Positions 39,201-48,429 of a DNA stretch of 64,000 bases are shown here, one piece after another. Source of the DNA: Eucalyptus grandis (taxonomy: Eukaryota > Streptophyta > Magnoliopsida > Myrtales > Myrtaceae); the NCBI RefSeq assembly GCF_016545825.1, contig NC_052612.1, positions 9,610,001 through 9,674,000 of the forward strand. The letters are read 5' to 3'. The position numbers were made by a program, and so were the translations under genes. Under the pieces are notes generated by a model that worked only from the letters and a program-made list of their open reading frames with translations, made no database searches and was not told the origin of the DNA. The first letter of the stretch is position 1. Every line of letters starts with the position of its first letter.

Positions 39201-41034
39201 AGCCGCTTCAAGGAGTTTCGGTGGGGTGTGGCTTCTGCTGCACCCGGTGGTCAACTAAGGAGAGGGAGAGCTTGGGTTGTTGACCGATGATGGGGCTTCG
39301 CTGGCGAGCTGGTGGAGAAGACGCGAGGAGGGGCAGAAAACGTGGACTGCCGGTCGCTTAAGGAAAGATGAACCGATTTGTTGACTCACGTGCCGGCGTC
39401 GATGGAAGCGATGGAGAAGCGCTTCGGCCACTTGTTGGAGTCAACACACGGGCAGCTTGCTCGTGTCTTCCATTGACTCAGGTGCTGGAACTTGCTGGCC
39501 AACACTCGGCAAAAGGAAGCTCGGGCTCGCGGACGTGGAGAACAAGAGATGGTGGGAATGGCAGAGAGCGTGGGAAGGGAGCTTCGACAAAAACGAAAGA
39601 AAGAAAAGGACAGATGCAATTGGTCTTCGCTCATCGCACGAAGGGAGAGAGGCGGTGGAGAGGCGTGTGAAGGAAGCCAAGGAGGGGCCCAATATCCTCA
39701 ACCCTTAGCCATTCCATTTACTCCCTTGTCCCCTATTACTTTCTACCAATTTAATTTTCACAAACTAATCCAAAATGAAGCCAAAAAAATGCTGTCCAAG
39801 CATAATTCGAATTTCACACTTTAGTCTTCAATCTCTCCATTCAATTTCTTCACCAATTCTCTAAGTCGAGGTCCAATTTCGCCAAGGAAAAATCCCGAAC
39901 AATTTTCTGTAAGTCCCTGACGCTCACATGCACAGTTTAGAAGTCCCAATTTCCATCGATTTAGCCCATTTGAATTTCCGCTGATTTTCCGTAACGTCCG
40001 AATCAATTTTCCGCAAAAATCCCAGAATCTCTGAAAATTCCTCGGAGAGTGAGTCGACGTTCCTAAAACAGGTTGTGACACCTCAGAACTTTCAATTTTT
40101 TTGAAATCGGGTTCAAATTTGCGGTTATTTTCAATCCGGCGCGCTTTTAGCGTGACCTAGTCTACCGGATAACTTTTAGGAATTTTTGGTGCAATTGACT
40201 GTGATCGATTTATCTCGAGTCACAAAGTACATCTTCGACCCATTGGCAACTCTCGGTTGTCGTGAAAATCTCAAGGATTCAATTACAGCACCGGGTACCA
40301 AAACGACGTAAAATCAATTTAGTGTCGATCGATGAGAAATTTTTTTTTCAATCAAGTGGAATCACCCACAATTTGATCACATATCTCAGTCGAATCGACC
40401 TATCTTTGATTTCTGATCGATCTCTGACGGTGCCGTAATGGCCCTTGCAAATCAACACGGTTGAGCAGTCGATTCTTGGTCGAATTCTCAAGTATAATTG
40501 CATTTAGATTCCCTAATTGTTTCCCCGGATAGTCCAGTTATCTCGTGAGTGATCAGCTCAGAGAATAGCACTATTAGCGTTTTGATGAAAGGCCCGATTT
40601 ATTTAATCGAAAACAAGTTATGAAAATTCAGGCTGTCACACAGACAACGCGTTTTAAAGTCATGAAGACTCAGTGTCCAAAGCAGACAAGCGACGATGCG
40701 CGGGGAGAAGGGATGGCGGTGCGTCCGCACCTCGGTCCCCGGACGTAATGCGTTTTAAAGACGTGAGGATTCAGTGTCCAAACCGGACAATATTACATAG
40801 TGAGGCCGGGTCGTTACAAATAGTATCAGAGCCGACTCTCGATCGCGTGTGGGGCCACAACGAGGATGTTGTGCTCCTAAGGGGTAGAGAGTGTGATAGC
40901 CCAAGCGACAGTGTGCGGGGAGGAGGGATGGCGGTGCGTTCACGCCTCGGTTCCCAGACGTAACGCGTTTTAAAACCACGAGAACTCAGTGTTCAAAGCG
41001 GACAATATTACACAGTGGGGCCTAGGTCGTTACA
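36285..41034 (+). mobile_element. Tandem TRIM (three LTRs, two internal segments), interrupted
   Basis: Terminal-repeat retrotransposon in miniature. The order is LTR 36285-36773, primer site plus internal 36774-36846, LTR 36847-37142 continuing at 40646-40818, primer site plus internal 40819-40891, and LTR 40892-41034. Both internal parts are about 73 bp and hold only a tRNA-Met primer site (TGGTATCAGAGCC; second copy TAGTATCAGAGCC) and a purine tract (GGGGTGGAGAG or GGGGTAGAGAG). No coding capacity exists. The first LTR carries an internal partial duplication, and the last is internally deleted. The middle LTR is split by a solo LTR. Confidence 0.85.
37143..40640 (-). mobile_element. Solo LTR, Gypsy type, 3.5 kb
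   Basis: Bounded by a perfect 5-bp target duplication, CAGAC (37138-37142 and 40641-40645). On the minus strand it begins TGTGACAGCCTGAATTTTC and ends CGGGGCGTGACA, TG...CA ends typical of large plant Gypsy (Tekay/Del-like) LTRs; the lineage is my inference. No primer site, purine tract or second LTR is present, so it is a product of LTR-LTR recombination. It splits a TRIM LTR whose text resumes exactly after the duplication. Confidence 0.85.
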
Positions 41035-43008
41035 GCAAGTGCTGTTGGAATGTCTTGATCTTGGAAGGAATTATCAAAGCAATACCAACACTGAAGTGCA
41101 TCGTGTCCTGGTCGTTTGCAGATTTGACATATCACTCTTGCACCTCATGTTGCTTTCTCATCTTGACTATTTTTAAGTGAGGAGTTCAGGGGAGGATATG
41201 ACTTAACTTCCTGATATCTTTGTGGAGCACCTGCGTAAGGCTGAAATCCTTGGCTAGAATTATTCAGTTGTGGTTTATAAGCTTGAACCTCTTGTTCTTG
41301 GTTCGAATCACAGGCTCTGTAACTTTGATTTCTTCCATAACCACAATCTCGAATACTATAACTTCGACCACTCCTACCATAACTAATTCCATCTCTATTT
41401 CCATAAAACCTATCATTTCCTCTCTATCCTATGAAGGCAAGACTTGATTGAACTGTCTCACTATCCACATTCTGATTCCTTTCAACATTCCTTTGCCCAT
41501 AATAGGCGAAGTTTGGGTTATATTGGTTTGAGGAGTAATTTTGCAACATTGTTTCAAATCTCTCCAGTTGCGAAATAACTTCATCATAATCCGGTTGATG
41601 TTTCAAACAATACATTTTTGTTCGAAAATTCTCATACTCCAATTCTAACCCTTCCAAGACTCTGAACACCTTTGTTATCTCATCCAAAGGCTTATCGATT
41701 GCGTTCAACCGGTTGCAAATCAATTTATACTCTCTCAAGTATTCAGATGATGGCCTACTTTGTTTTTGACATGCTTGGAGTTTCCCTCTTAGCTCAAATT
41801 CTCTAGCTACAGACTTCTGTGTAAATTGGTTTAACAAAGTTTGCTATACCTCATAAGATGTTTCCAATCCAATAATCAGCCCCAGGATGTGACAGCCCAA
41901 GCGATGGTGTGCGGGGAGGAGGGATGGGGGTGCGTTCGCGCCTCGGTCCCCGGATGTGCGCAGGGAAGAGGAAGGGGTCCTCTCTAGTCCCACATCGCTT
42001 AGGGGGGACTCCTGAGTTAGTTTATAAAGGTTTAGATCCCTTTAAATCTATGTAAGGCATTTCACGTACGTTTTCGCTGCGCTGAAAACAAATCCGTGAG
42101 GGAGGATGGCCAATGGGCTGGGCCTCCAAAGCGGACAATATTATGGCTTGGGAGAGAGAAGGCTCGAGGGATGACCCTCTGCCCCTGCGTAACACGTTTT
42201 AAAGCCGTGATGACTCAGTGTCCAAAGCGAATAATATTACACAAGGGGGCTCGGGTCATTACAAATGGTATCAGAGCCAACTCCCGACCGCGTGTGGGGC
42301 CACAACGAGGACCCTGTGCTCCTAAGGGGTGGAGAGTGTGACAGCTCAAGCAACGGTGTGCGGGGAGGAGGGATGGTAGTGCGTCCGCGCCTCGGTCCCC
42401 GGACGTGCACAGGGAAGAGGAAGGGGTCCTCTTTAGTCCCACATCGCTTAGGGGGGAGTCCTGGGTTAGTTTATAAATGTTTGGGTTCCTCTAAATTTGT
42501 GTAATGCGTTTCACGTACGTTTTCGCTACGCTGAAAACAAATCCGTGAGGGAGGACGGCTGATGGGCTGGGCCTCCATAGCGAACAATATTATGGCTTGG
42601 GAGAGGGAAGGCCCGAGGGATGACCCTCTGCCCCTACGTAACGCGTTTTAAAGCCGTGAGAACTCGGTGTCCAAAGTGGACAATATTAACAGTGGGGCCC
42701 AGGTTGTTACATAGGATATTCTCAAATACTACTCCACTGATCCACAAGGAAATTAGTTGATCGGTTCTGATCCAATCTGCATAATTAGGGTTTGGTTCTT
42801 CAACCGCCTTATTGTTGACATCTACTCGTATCTTTTGTGGTGGTGGTGAAACCTCACCATTGACGAACCCAAACAACTTCTGACTTCGAAGAAATCTATG
42901 AAACTAAGCTTGCCAAAGAAGAAAATTATCTTCAATGAGCTCAATCGTGACAAAATTGCTCAAGTTTACGTGAATAGGCAAAGGAAATTTAGGAGCTCTT
43001 GCAGCCAT
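41035..43008 (-). pseudogene. Copia gag, broken by a TRIM insertion and stops
   Basis: The start is at 43008 (MAARAPKFPLPIHVNLSNFV). A TAG replaces an expected Gln in FLLWQA*FHRFLRSQKLFG. The frame then runs to FENIL, is interrupted by the TRIM at 41888-42711, and resumes LIIGLETSYEV, another stop, QTLLNQFTQKSVAREFEL. Downstream a CCHC zinc knuckle, CQICKRPGHDALQC, is still readable (about 41090-41135). These are diagnostic of Copia nucleocapsid. Confidence 0.88.
41888..42711 (+). mobile_element. TRIM element inserted in Copia gag
   Basis: Complete miniature LTR element of 824 bp. LTRs are 41888-42263 and 42337-42711 (376 and 375 bp, TGTGACAG...TTACA ends). A 73-bp interior has the tRNA-Met primer site (TGGTATCAGAGCC at 42266) and a purine tract (GGGGTGGAGAG). 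The flanks CAGGA/TAGGA are a 5-bp target duplication with one change. Removing it restores the gag reading FENILGLIIGLET. Confidence 0.9.
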
Positions 43009-43039
43009 GAACCGGTGTGTATCTCGAGCGCTCAGAGAA

Positions 43040-43053
43040 TGGCTCTGATACCA
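43040..43053 (-). promoter_or_regulatory. Primer-binding site of the Copia element
   Basis: The minus strand reads TGGTATCAGAGCCA directly after the 5' LTR, complementary to the 3' end of plant initiator tRNA-Met. Confidence 0.9.
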
Positions 43054-43458
43054 TGAAGAAAAATTAATACAGAAGGAAGTAGTCGAAGCTGAATGAGAAG
43101 AGAGCTTGCTAAAGAGCTCATCTTCTTCTTTCTTTCATAGTCGTTTCATCTTAGAACTCGATGTTGATCCGTTCTGTTTTTACATGCTTATATATAACAA
43201 TAGAGGAATAACTTCTAGATCTAAACCAACCACTCCCCGAATGACAGCTTAGCACACACATAATAGAAAATAGAGCTCATGCATATGTGTACAAGAAACA
43301 ACTCTGTTGAAGCAAACAATGTAGTTTACACCATTCTAATTCAACTGACTGCTCCTTCTTCACGCCAATCCTCTGTTTCCTCTGTTCCAGTTGACTTTAG
43401 TTGTTGAGTTTCTTCCTGCTACTTCCTTCTAAGCATTTGTAGCGTTGCATTCTCAATA
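43054..43458 (-). repeat. Copia 5' LTR
   Basis: 405-bp LTR matching 34139-34543 with about 35 differences. Its first bases on the minus strand are TATTGAGAATGC, mutated from TGTTGAG. Confidence 0.9.
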
Positions 43459-43640
43459 GTGGCAAAAGAGCATGAAGTGGTCGGCCCCGAGGCTCCAGTT
43501 CCAGATTGGGTGCTTGGCGGCGGCGACGTCGATGTAGTTAACCACAGCCCGCCCGATGGCGTGTGTCTCCCAGGACTCGGGCTTGTAGAGGTATTGGACA
43601 AGCATGACCACGCTGAAGGGGAGGAAGTAGATAAGGGCCT
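43459..43640 (-). pseudogene. GT47 (exostosin-like) glycosyltransferase exon fragment
   Basis: The minus-strand frame reads ALIYFLPFSVVMLVQYLYKP, then IDVAAAKHPIWNWSLGADHF and MLFCH. This resembles plant exostosin-family (GT47) glycosyltransferases, whose usual motif is YWNRSLGADHFMLSCHDW. Such enzymes act in the Golgi on cell-wall glycans. The Copia element lies after CH. The exon resumes at 34133 with GAC TAG followed by a donor-like GTAATG, so the expected Trp is a stop. Upstream the exon is cut at 43641 by another LTR. No other exon was found. The Trp-to-stop change and losses show a dead gene. Confidence 0.75.
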
Positions 43641-43940
43641 TGTGACATTCTAAAATTCGACTCCATCTCAAATATATGAAATAGGCATTTTGTCGACGTA
43701 CTTATGGTCATTTTTCTCTGAGTTGGCCACTCATGAGTTAATCGATCTATCGGGTGAAGCCATTAAGGGATATAAACGCGACAGACTTGAGAATTCGATC
43801 AGAGATCGACTACTCGACTGTGATAATCGACAAGGGTCAATACGGCACCGTTATAAGTGATTAGTGATCGGATATAGGTCGATTCAACGGAATCGTGTAA
43901 TTAAATTGTGGGTGATTCCATATGATTGCAAATTGTGGGT
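43641..43940 (+). mobile_element. LTR fragment (related to solo LTR 37143-40640, opposite strand)
   Basis: Begins TGTGACATTC and aligns with 45830-46130 and with the reverse complement of about 40340-40640. Shared text includes CTTGAGAATTCGATCAGA and TACGGCACCGTTATAA. The right end is unclear. Confidence 0.75.
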
Positions 43941-45129
43941 TGTTTTCCTCTGAGCCCTTAGTCGTCGGCTGCCTCCTTCCTCCTCCTCCCCCATTTTTTA
44001 ATTAATTAATTAAATTTTAAAAAAATTAATTAAATTAATTATTATATTAAAATTAGAATTATACGAAAATGACGTCGTATTTGTGTGTGATTTGTTGAGT
44101 CAGCCTTCCGGCGAGCCACGTAAGCGAAAATTAATAAAAAAAAATGCCACGTAGGATTTTCAGCGAGGTTCGTCGAATGTGGCACTCAAGTGTCCCATTT
44201 TTCATAAAAGTGGCACTTAAGTGTCATTTTTGTAAGTTTTGGCAGTTAAGTGTCCATTTGTGTCAACTTTTGGCACTTGAGGCGTTCTTTTGTCATTTTT
44301 TATGAGACAAAAGAAAGTTTATGATAGAATTGGGATTAGAGTCAAAGTTAGAGACTTTTTAGGGTTTTGACAATAAACTTATAGATTATTTAATAACCAT
44401 ATTCCCTAATATCATATGGGTGATTCAGTATTCATGCGAAAACATATATTATATGGACATTTTTTTATACAGTTTGGGTAAACCAACCTGTAAGACTGGC
44501 GTTTTTTATTTTGACTGTTTCCTCGTTTGGGGAAGAGAAGTTCATCGTGAGAGATCTGAATAGGTGCCGGTTCTTGGGGAAAATTAATAGAAGGATGAGA
44601 CTCCCCATGAGCCTAAGCAATTGATGCAAAGCATGAGCTGCCGAGTGCGTTTCGGCCACAGACTCCCTCACACAAGCCAATTGATCCTCGTCGTTGCTTC
44701 AGAATCGAGGTCTTGGTCTTGGCACGGTCTTGATCATTCGTCCATCTACATTCGTTGCATCATGCTTCTTCGTTTCACCTACGACCGATGGTACCGGTAT
44801 TGATTCAACGGTACCACCTGCGACGTTGTAGAAACTCCGGGCACAAGATTGGGGTTGTGATTCCAAGCTCTTCTCCTATGCTGGTGGCATTGGGTGTGAT
44901 TTTCTCGGGATTTGTATAAGATGGTATTGTGGCGCTTCATCCCAAATGTAATTCTCGAGGTGTGATTCATATGGGATTTGTGTCGTTTTGTCTCTCCTTT
45001 ATGTTATATATACACGTAAAAGATAAAATTCAAATAAATATGATAAATTGCAAGCTTTTGATTGGATGGTATGGAAATTCATTAATTTTTTATTAGTTTT
45101 GTCAATTAATCTTTTTTTCTAACATTTTC
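43941..45129. other. Unassigned AT-rich stretch with a MITE-like patch
   Basis: At 44100-44310 there are repeated GTGGCACT(C/T)AAGTGT motifs and CCACGTA text, in the style of small non-autonomous plant repeats. A minus-strand frame at 44465-44680 is unrecognised. Nothing else is supported. Confidence 0.4.
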
Positions 45130-45552
45130 CATTTCTTTGCAAACATGTGATGTGCAGCTTGATACTAGCATACGTCTAAACAATGAGAAGGCTAATCCAT
45201 AAACTCTAAAATCAAAAAAAATTATTGTGTTTTTCTAAAAAATAGTTGCCAAATTCAAGTGGAAAATTCTTCTCCATAGTCTGGAGCCCATAGCCCATGA
45301 CCATTCACAGGCCTATCTATCTAGTAATCCACTAAACAATAGTTCACCTAAGGGTTCATGGGCCCTTACTTGGTCTACAAATGGTTTTGATCCCAGGCCT
45401 TCCCAAACCAACTCGGTCACAGGGTCTCTTGACTCCAAGTGTACTCGGTCGAGCTTTCTCGTGGCAGCTACAGCTATGAAATGTTGAGGGCGTTTGCTGT
45501 GCCTCGGCTCTTGCCTTTTGAAATGTTTCTTCATCCAGTTTTGAAGTGCTAC
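45130..45552 (+). repeat. Duplicated block, copy 1
   Basis: Aligns in the same order with 54930-55385. Shared text includes ACAATGAGAAGGCTAAT, CCCATAGCCCATG/GCCATAGCCCATGG, AGCTTTCTCGT and CTTCATCCAGTTTTGAAG. No protein domain was recognised. Confidence 0.8.
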
Positions 45553-45662
45553 GACGAGTCTTATGTAGGTCATACAGAACACCAACACATAGAAAAATGG
45601 TTGAAGAAACTAGTCCATGACTTAATATCGGTGGAATGCTACCTCCAATTCCCTGTACATTT
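45553..45662 (-). pseudogene. nad4: Nuclear copy of mitochondrial nad4 fragment
   Basis: The minus-strand frame reads NVQGIGGSIPPILSHGLVSS and then TIFLCVGVLYDLHKTR. This matches a conserved segment of NADH dehydrogenase subunit 4 (complex I), whose usual form is NIQGIGGSILLMLSHGLVSS. Only about 36 codons are present, with several substitutions, so it is a short transferred mitochondrial piece and not a gene. Alignment of the surrounding block with 54930-55385 stops exactly where this fragment begins. Confidence 0.85.
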
Positions 45663-45829
45663 GATAGAGCCAAAGATCCCCTTCACCCCCCCCCAAATTG
45701 ATAGGGGTATGCAAAATATCAGTGTGGAGCATACCGAAATCCCAAACGAATCACTTATTTGAATTGATTTCCCATTAGCAAGGGTAGGAGCAAACAGAAG
45801 ATTTACTAAGTCAATTTGATAGCTCTCAT

Positions 45830-46640
45830 TGTGACATCTTGATTTTTCAACCCTGTCCCGACTTAATGAAATGGGTTTTTCATCGACGTGCCTTTGGTCC
45901 TCTTTCTCTGAGTTAGCCATTCACGAGATAACCAATCTATCAGATGAAGTCGTTAAGGGATATAAACGTGACCGACTTGAGAATTCGATCAGAAATCGAC
46001 TGTTCGACCGTGCTAATCGGCAAGGGTCAATACGGCACCGTTATAATCGATTAGAGACCGGAGATCGGTCGATTCGACATAAGCATGCAATTAAATTGTA
46101 GGTAATTCCACCTAATTGCAAAATTCGCGTCGAATGGTGCTAAACCGATTTTTCTGTTGATTCTGTACCTTATGCCTGTAATTGAGACCTTGAGATTTTT
46201 ACAACAACCGAGAGTCGCCAATGAGTCGAAGAGGCACAAACGTGGATTGAAAATTATCAACCACGAGTCAAACGTGATAAAATTCCTAAAAGCTACCTGG
46301 TAGGTTAGGTTACGTTAAAATCACGTCCGATTGAAATTAATCATGAAATTAAACTCGGTTTCGTGAATTGAAAATTTCAGTGTGTCGCGATTTATTTTTG
46401 AACGTCAACTCATCATTTGAAAAATTTTCGGCGAGCCTGGAATTTTGGCAGAAAATCAAAATTGGGCAATTTAAATTCAAGAAATTCGGAGGGGCCTCTT
46501 TGATTGGATTTTTGGGCTACTAAATTGAAGTAATTTGTGGAGAAATGATGGAAATTGTATGGCAGCTTTAAGGAGATTTCTTGGTCACAAAATTGGCTTG
46601 AATTTGTGAAGAACGTGAGTTGAATGGGTGCAAATTCGTA
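45830..46640 (+). mobile_element. LTR 5' part, Gypsy type
   Basis: Begins TGTGACATCTTG and aligns with the reverse complement of the solo LTR at 37143-40640 over at least 0.6 kb (CGAGAGTCGCCAATG, TACGGCACCGTTATAA). The far end is lost in AT-rich DNA. No target duplication was found. Confidence 0.75.
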
Positions 46641-47208
46641 GGGCTGTGGGGCTACCATCTTTGGCCTTCATTCTTGGCTTGTTTGAGAAGTTTGGGAGGG
46701 AAAATTGGTAGCTGGTCATGGTTGAAGACTTTGAGGCTAGTACTCAAGTGTTTTAGAAATTTAAACTTGACTTCTAAAGTTTCTTGTTCCACAAAATCAA
46801 TTTTTAGCTAGAAATTGATTTTTTTTTTTTTTTTTTTACTCTTTGAACGAGTTGTCAAGCATAAATATGCATTCGGTAATGAGACATAATTTCTCCCTCA
46901 CGAGCGGGCATCAATAGGAGGTGGCGGGCAAGCGGATGGTCGGCTAGTAGTGAGAGCAAGCGATGAAAAGAGTTTTTATTTATCATTTTTATTCTAAAAA
47001 TAGAAAAAAAATTTACTTCTTATTTTTGTTTTAAACCTATTTTTGGACTAAAAATTTGTTCTAGAAATAGAAAAATGAAATTGCGTTACCAAACGGATTT
47101 CTGTTTTAAATATGTTTTACGGGCATAAAAATAAGAAAACATAATGGTTATTATGCGCGTCCTAATTTACAATGAGATTACACCATCTTTTGAGGATGGA
47201 AAGAATAT
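46641..47208. other. Unassigned AT-rich stretch
   Basis: No gene is seen. The last 70 bases (ACACCATCTTTTGAGGATGG) resemble part of the 1.2-kb array unit at the right end of the window. Confidence 0.4.
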
Positions 47209-48054
47209 TAGGGGTGTGCAAAAGAACTAGAAATCGCTCGGATTGCCCGGAACGGCAAGACTAGACCCAGACCAGAATTGGCGGTTCCCATGAGGGCCAA
47301 TCCGATTCTTGGTTCCAATTTGATGGAATTGGTGAGTATTGATTCAGTTCTTGATTCTAGGCGTGGAACCGCCCGTTCGCTCATCCAAAACCAGTATATA
47401 TTTATATATTTTAAAAAAGAAATTCCGTCTAAATTAATTAATTATTTTGTAGTTTTTCGACCACATATGTATGTACATATATATTTGTAGTTATTGGACA
47501 TTATTGACTTATTTTGTCTCTTGGGTGTGTAATAGGATTAACTCCCTACTTCTTCTTATCTTTTTATTCTAATAATTCATTTATTTGCTTTCTAAACCAA
47601 AACAAAATAAACAAATATAGAGAGAGGAGAGAATCGATTGGAGATGTCCATAAGAGCCAACGGCTCATTTTAAGAGTATAATTAGGTCTATCCTTAGCCA
47701 TTTCCATGATTAAATTAGGTTGAAATTGAAAAAAGATGGATCAAGTGAATGTTTTAACCTCTGTGAAGGTTAGTACTTTTAACGTGGAGTCTAATTCTCC
47801 ACATGTTTCCAGTGTTGGGAAACATTAAGAGAACTACACCATGACCTTTGAAGAAATTTAATTTTTAGTTAACGAGTATTGTCTATTCGTTCCGCCCTAT
47901 AGTTTTCAATCCTTAATATGACTTGGGTCTAGTTTCTGGGTCAATCCATGGAACCAACTGGTGAGTTTCCATTCCAATTTTTCAGAATCAGTTCTTAGTG
48001 GGTGGTTTCTGGTTCCAAGGTGAGAACCGTCCACCTGGACCATGCTCACTCCTA
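47209..48054. mobile_element. hAT-like non-autonomous element
   Basis: 846 bp with short terminal inverted repeats, TAGGGGTGTGCA and TGCTCACTCCTA (imperfect), flanked by 8-bp direct repeats AAGAATAT/AAGGATAT with one difference. TAGGGGTG-type ends and an 8-bp duplication are hAT hallmarks. No transposase frame is present. Confidence 0.75.
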
Positions 48055-48429
48055 AAGGATATTACCTCAACAAGCATCGACATATGTACAAGATTACATA
48101 GAGTTTGATCTTAGGTATTTAGGACAAAAGTCATTCTTATCTAACTCTTTTGATTTAACATCCATTGGACGGCATTTCTCAATAGAGTAAATAGAAAAAT
48201 GCTAGTTTAGGAATTAAGAGGATCCATTGAAGCATTGGTGTTGCATGTGTGGTATATATAGTTAGCTATATATCATTCCATATCTTGAGCAAATTCAAGA
48301 AATTTGTCAATTTAAGTTTCATTTTCCTTTTATTTTGTCCTTAGAAGAAGCCAAAATCCATTGTAAATATGATATTTTTCAAGAGTAACTTGGAAGCATG
48401 AACAAACAAGATAATTCGAGCAAGAAATA
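48055..48429 (+). repeat. Diverged copy of the 1.2-kb array unit (promoter-like part)
   Basis: ACATAGAGTTTGATCTTAGG, AGCATTGGTGTTGCATGTGT, GGTATATATAG and ATATCATTCCATAT follow the same order as about 59080-59280 in the array. Bases 48380-48429 are also the start of the first half of the duplicated segment continuing at 52121. Confidence 0.7.

Larger units (their letters stand above)
34139..43458 (-). mobile_element. Copia LTR retrotransposon, degenerate, with nested insertions
   Basis: Both LTRs are 405 bp (34139-34543 and 43054-43458) with about 35 differences, so it is not recent. Outside them a 5-bp target duplication, GTGGC, is intact (34134-34138 and 43459-43463). On the minus strand the order is: 5' LTR, tRNA-Met primer site, gag, a large gap, the RNase H end of pol, a purine tract (GCGAGGGGA) and the 3' LTR. 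Protease, integrase and most of the reverse transcriptase are absent. The gap is filled by other LTR material. LTR ends are TG/CA, with the right copy mutated to TATTGAG. The element cannot be autonomous. Confidence 0.93.

Noticed and set aside
36285..42711. TRIM LTRs considered as Cassandra elements carrying 5S rRNA
   Set aside because: I see no 5S rRNA-like box A/C region in the LTRs.
44465..44680. Minus-strand frame with hydrophobic run and NFSS motif, considered as an N-terminal GT47 exon
   Set aside because: Similarity to the signal-anchor region is too weak to claim.
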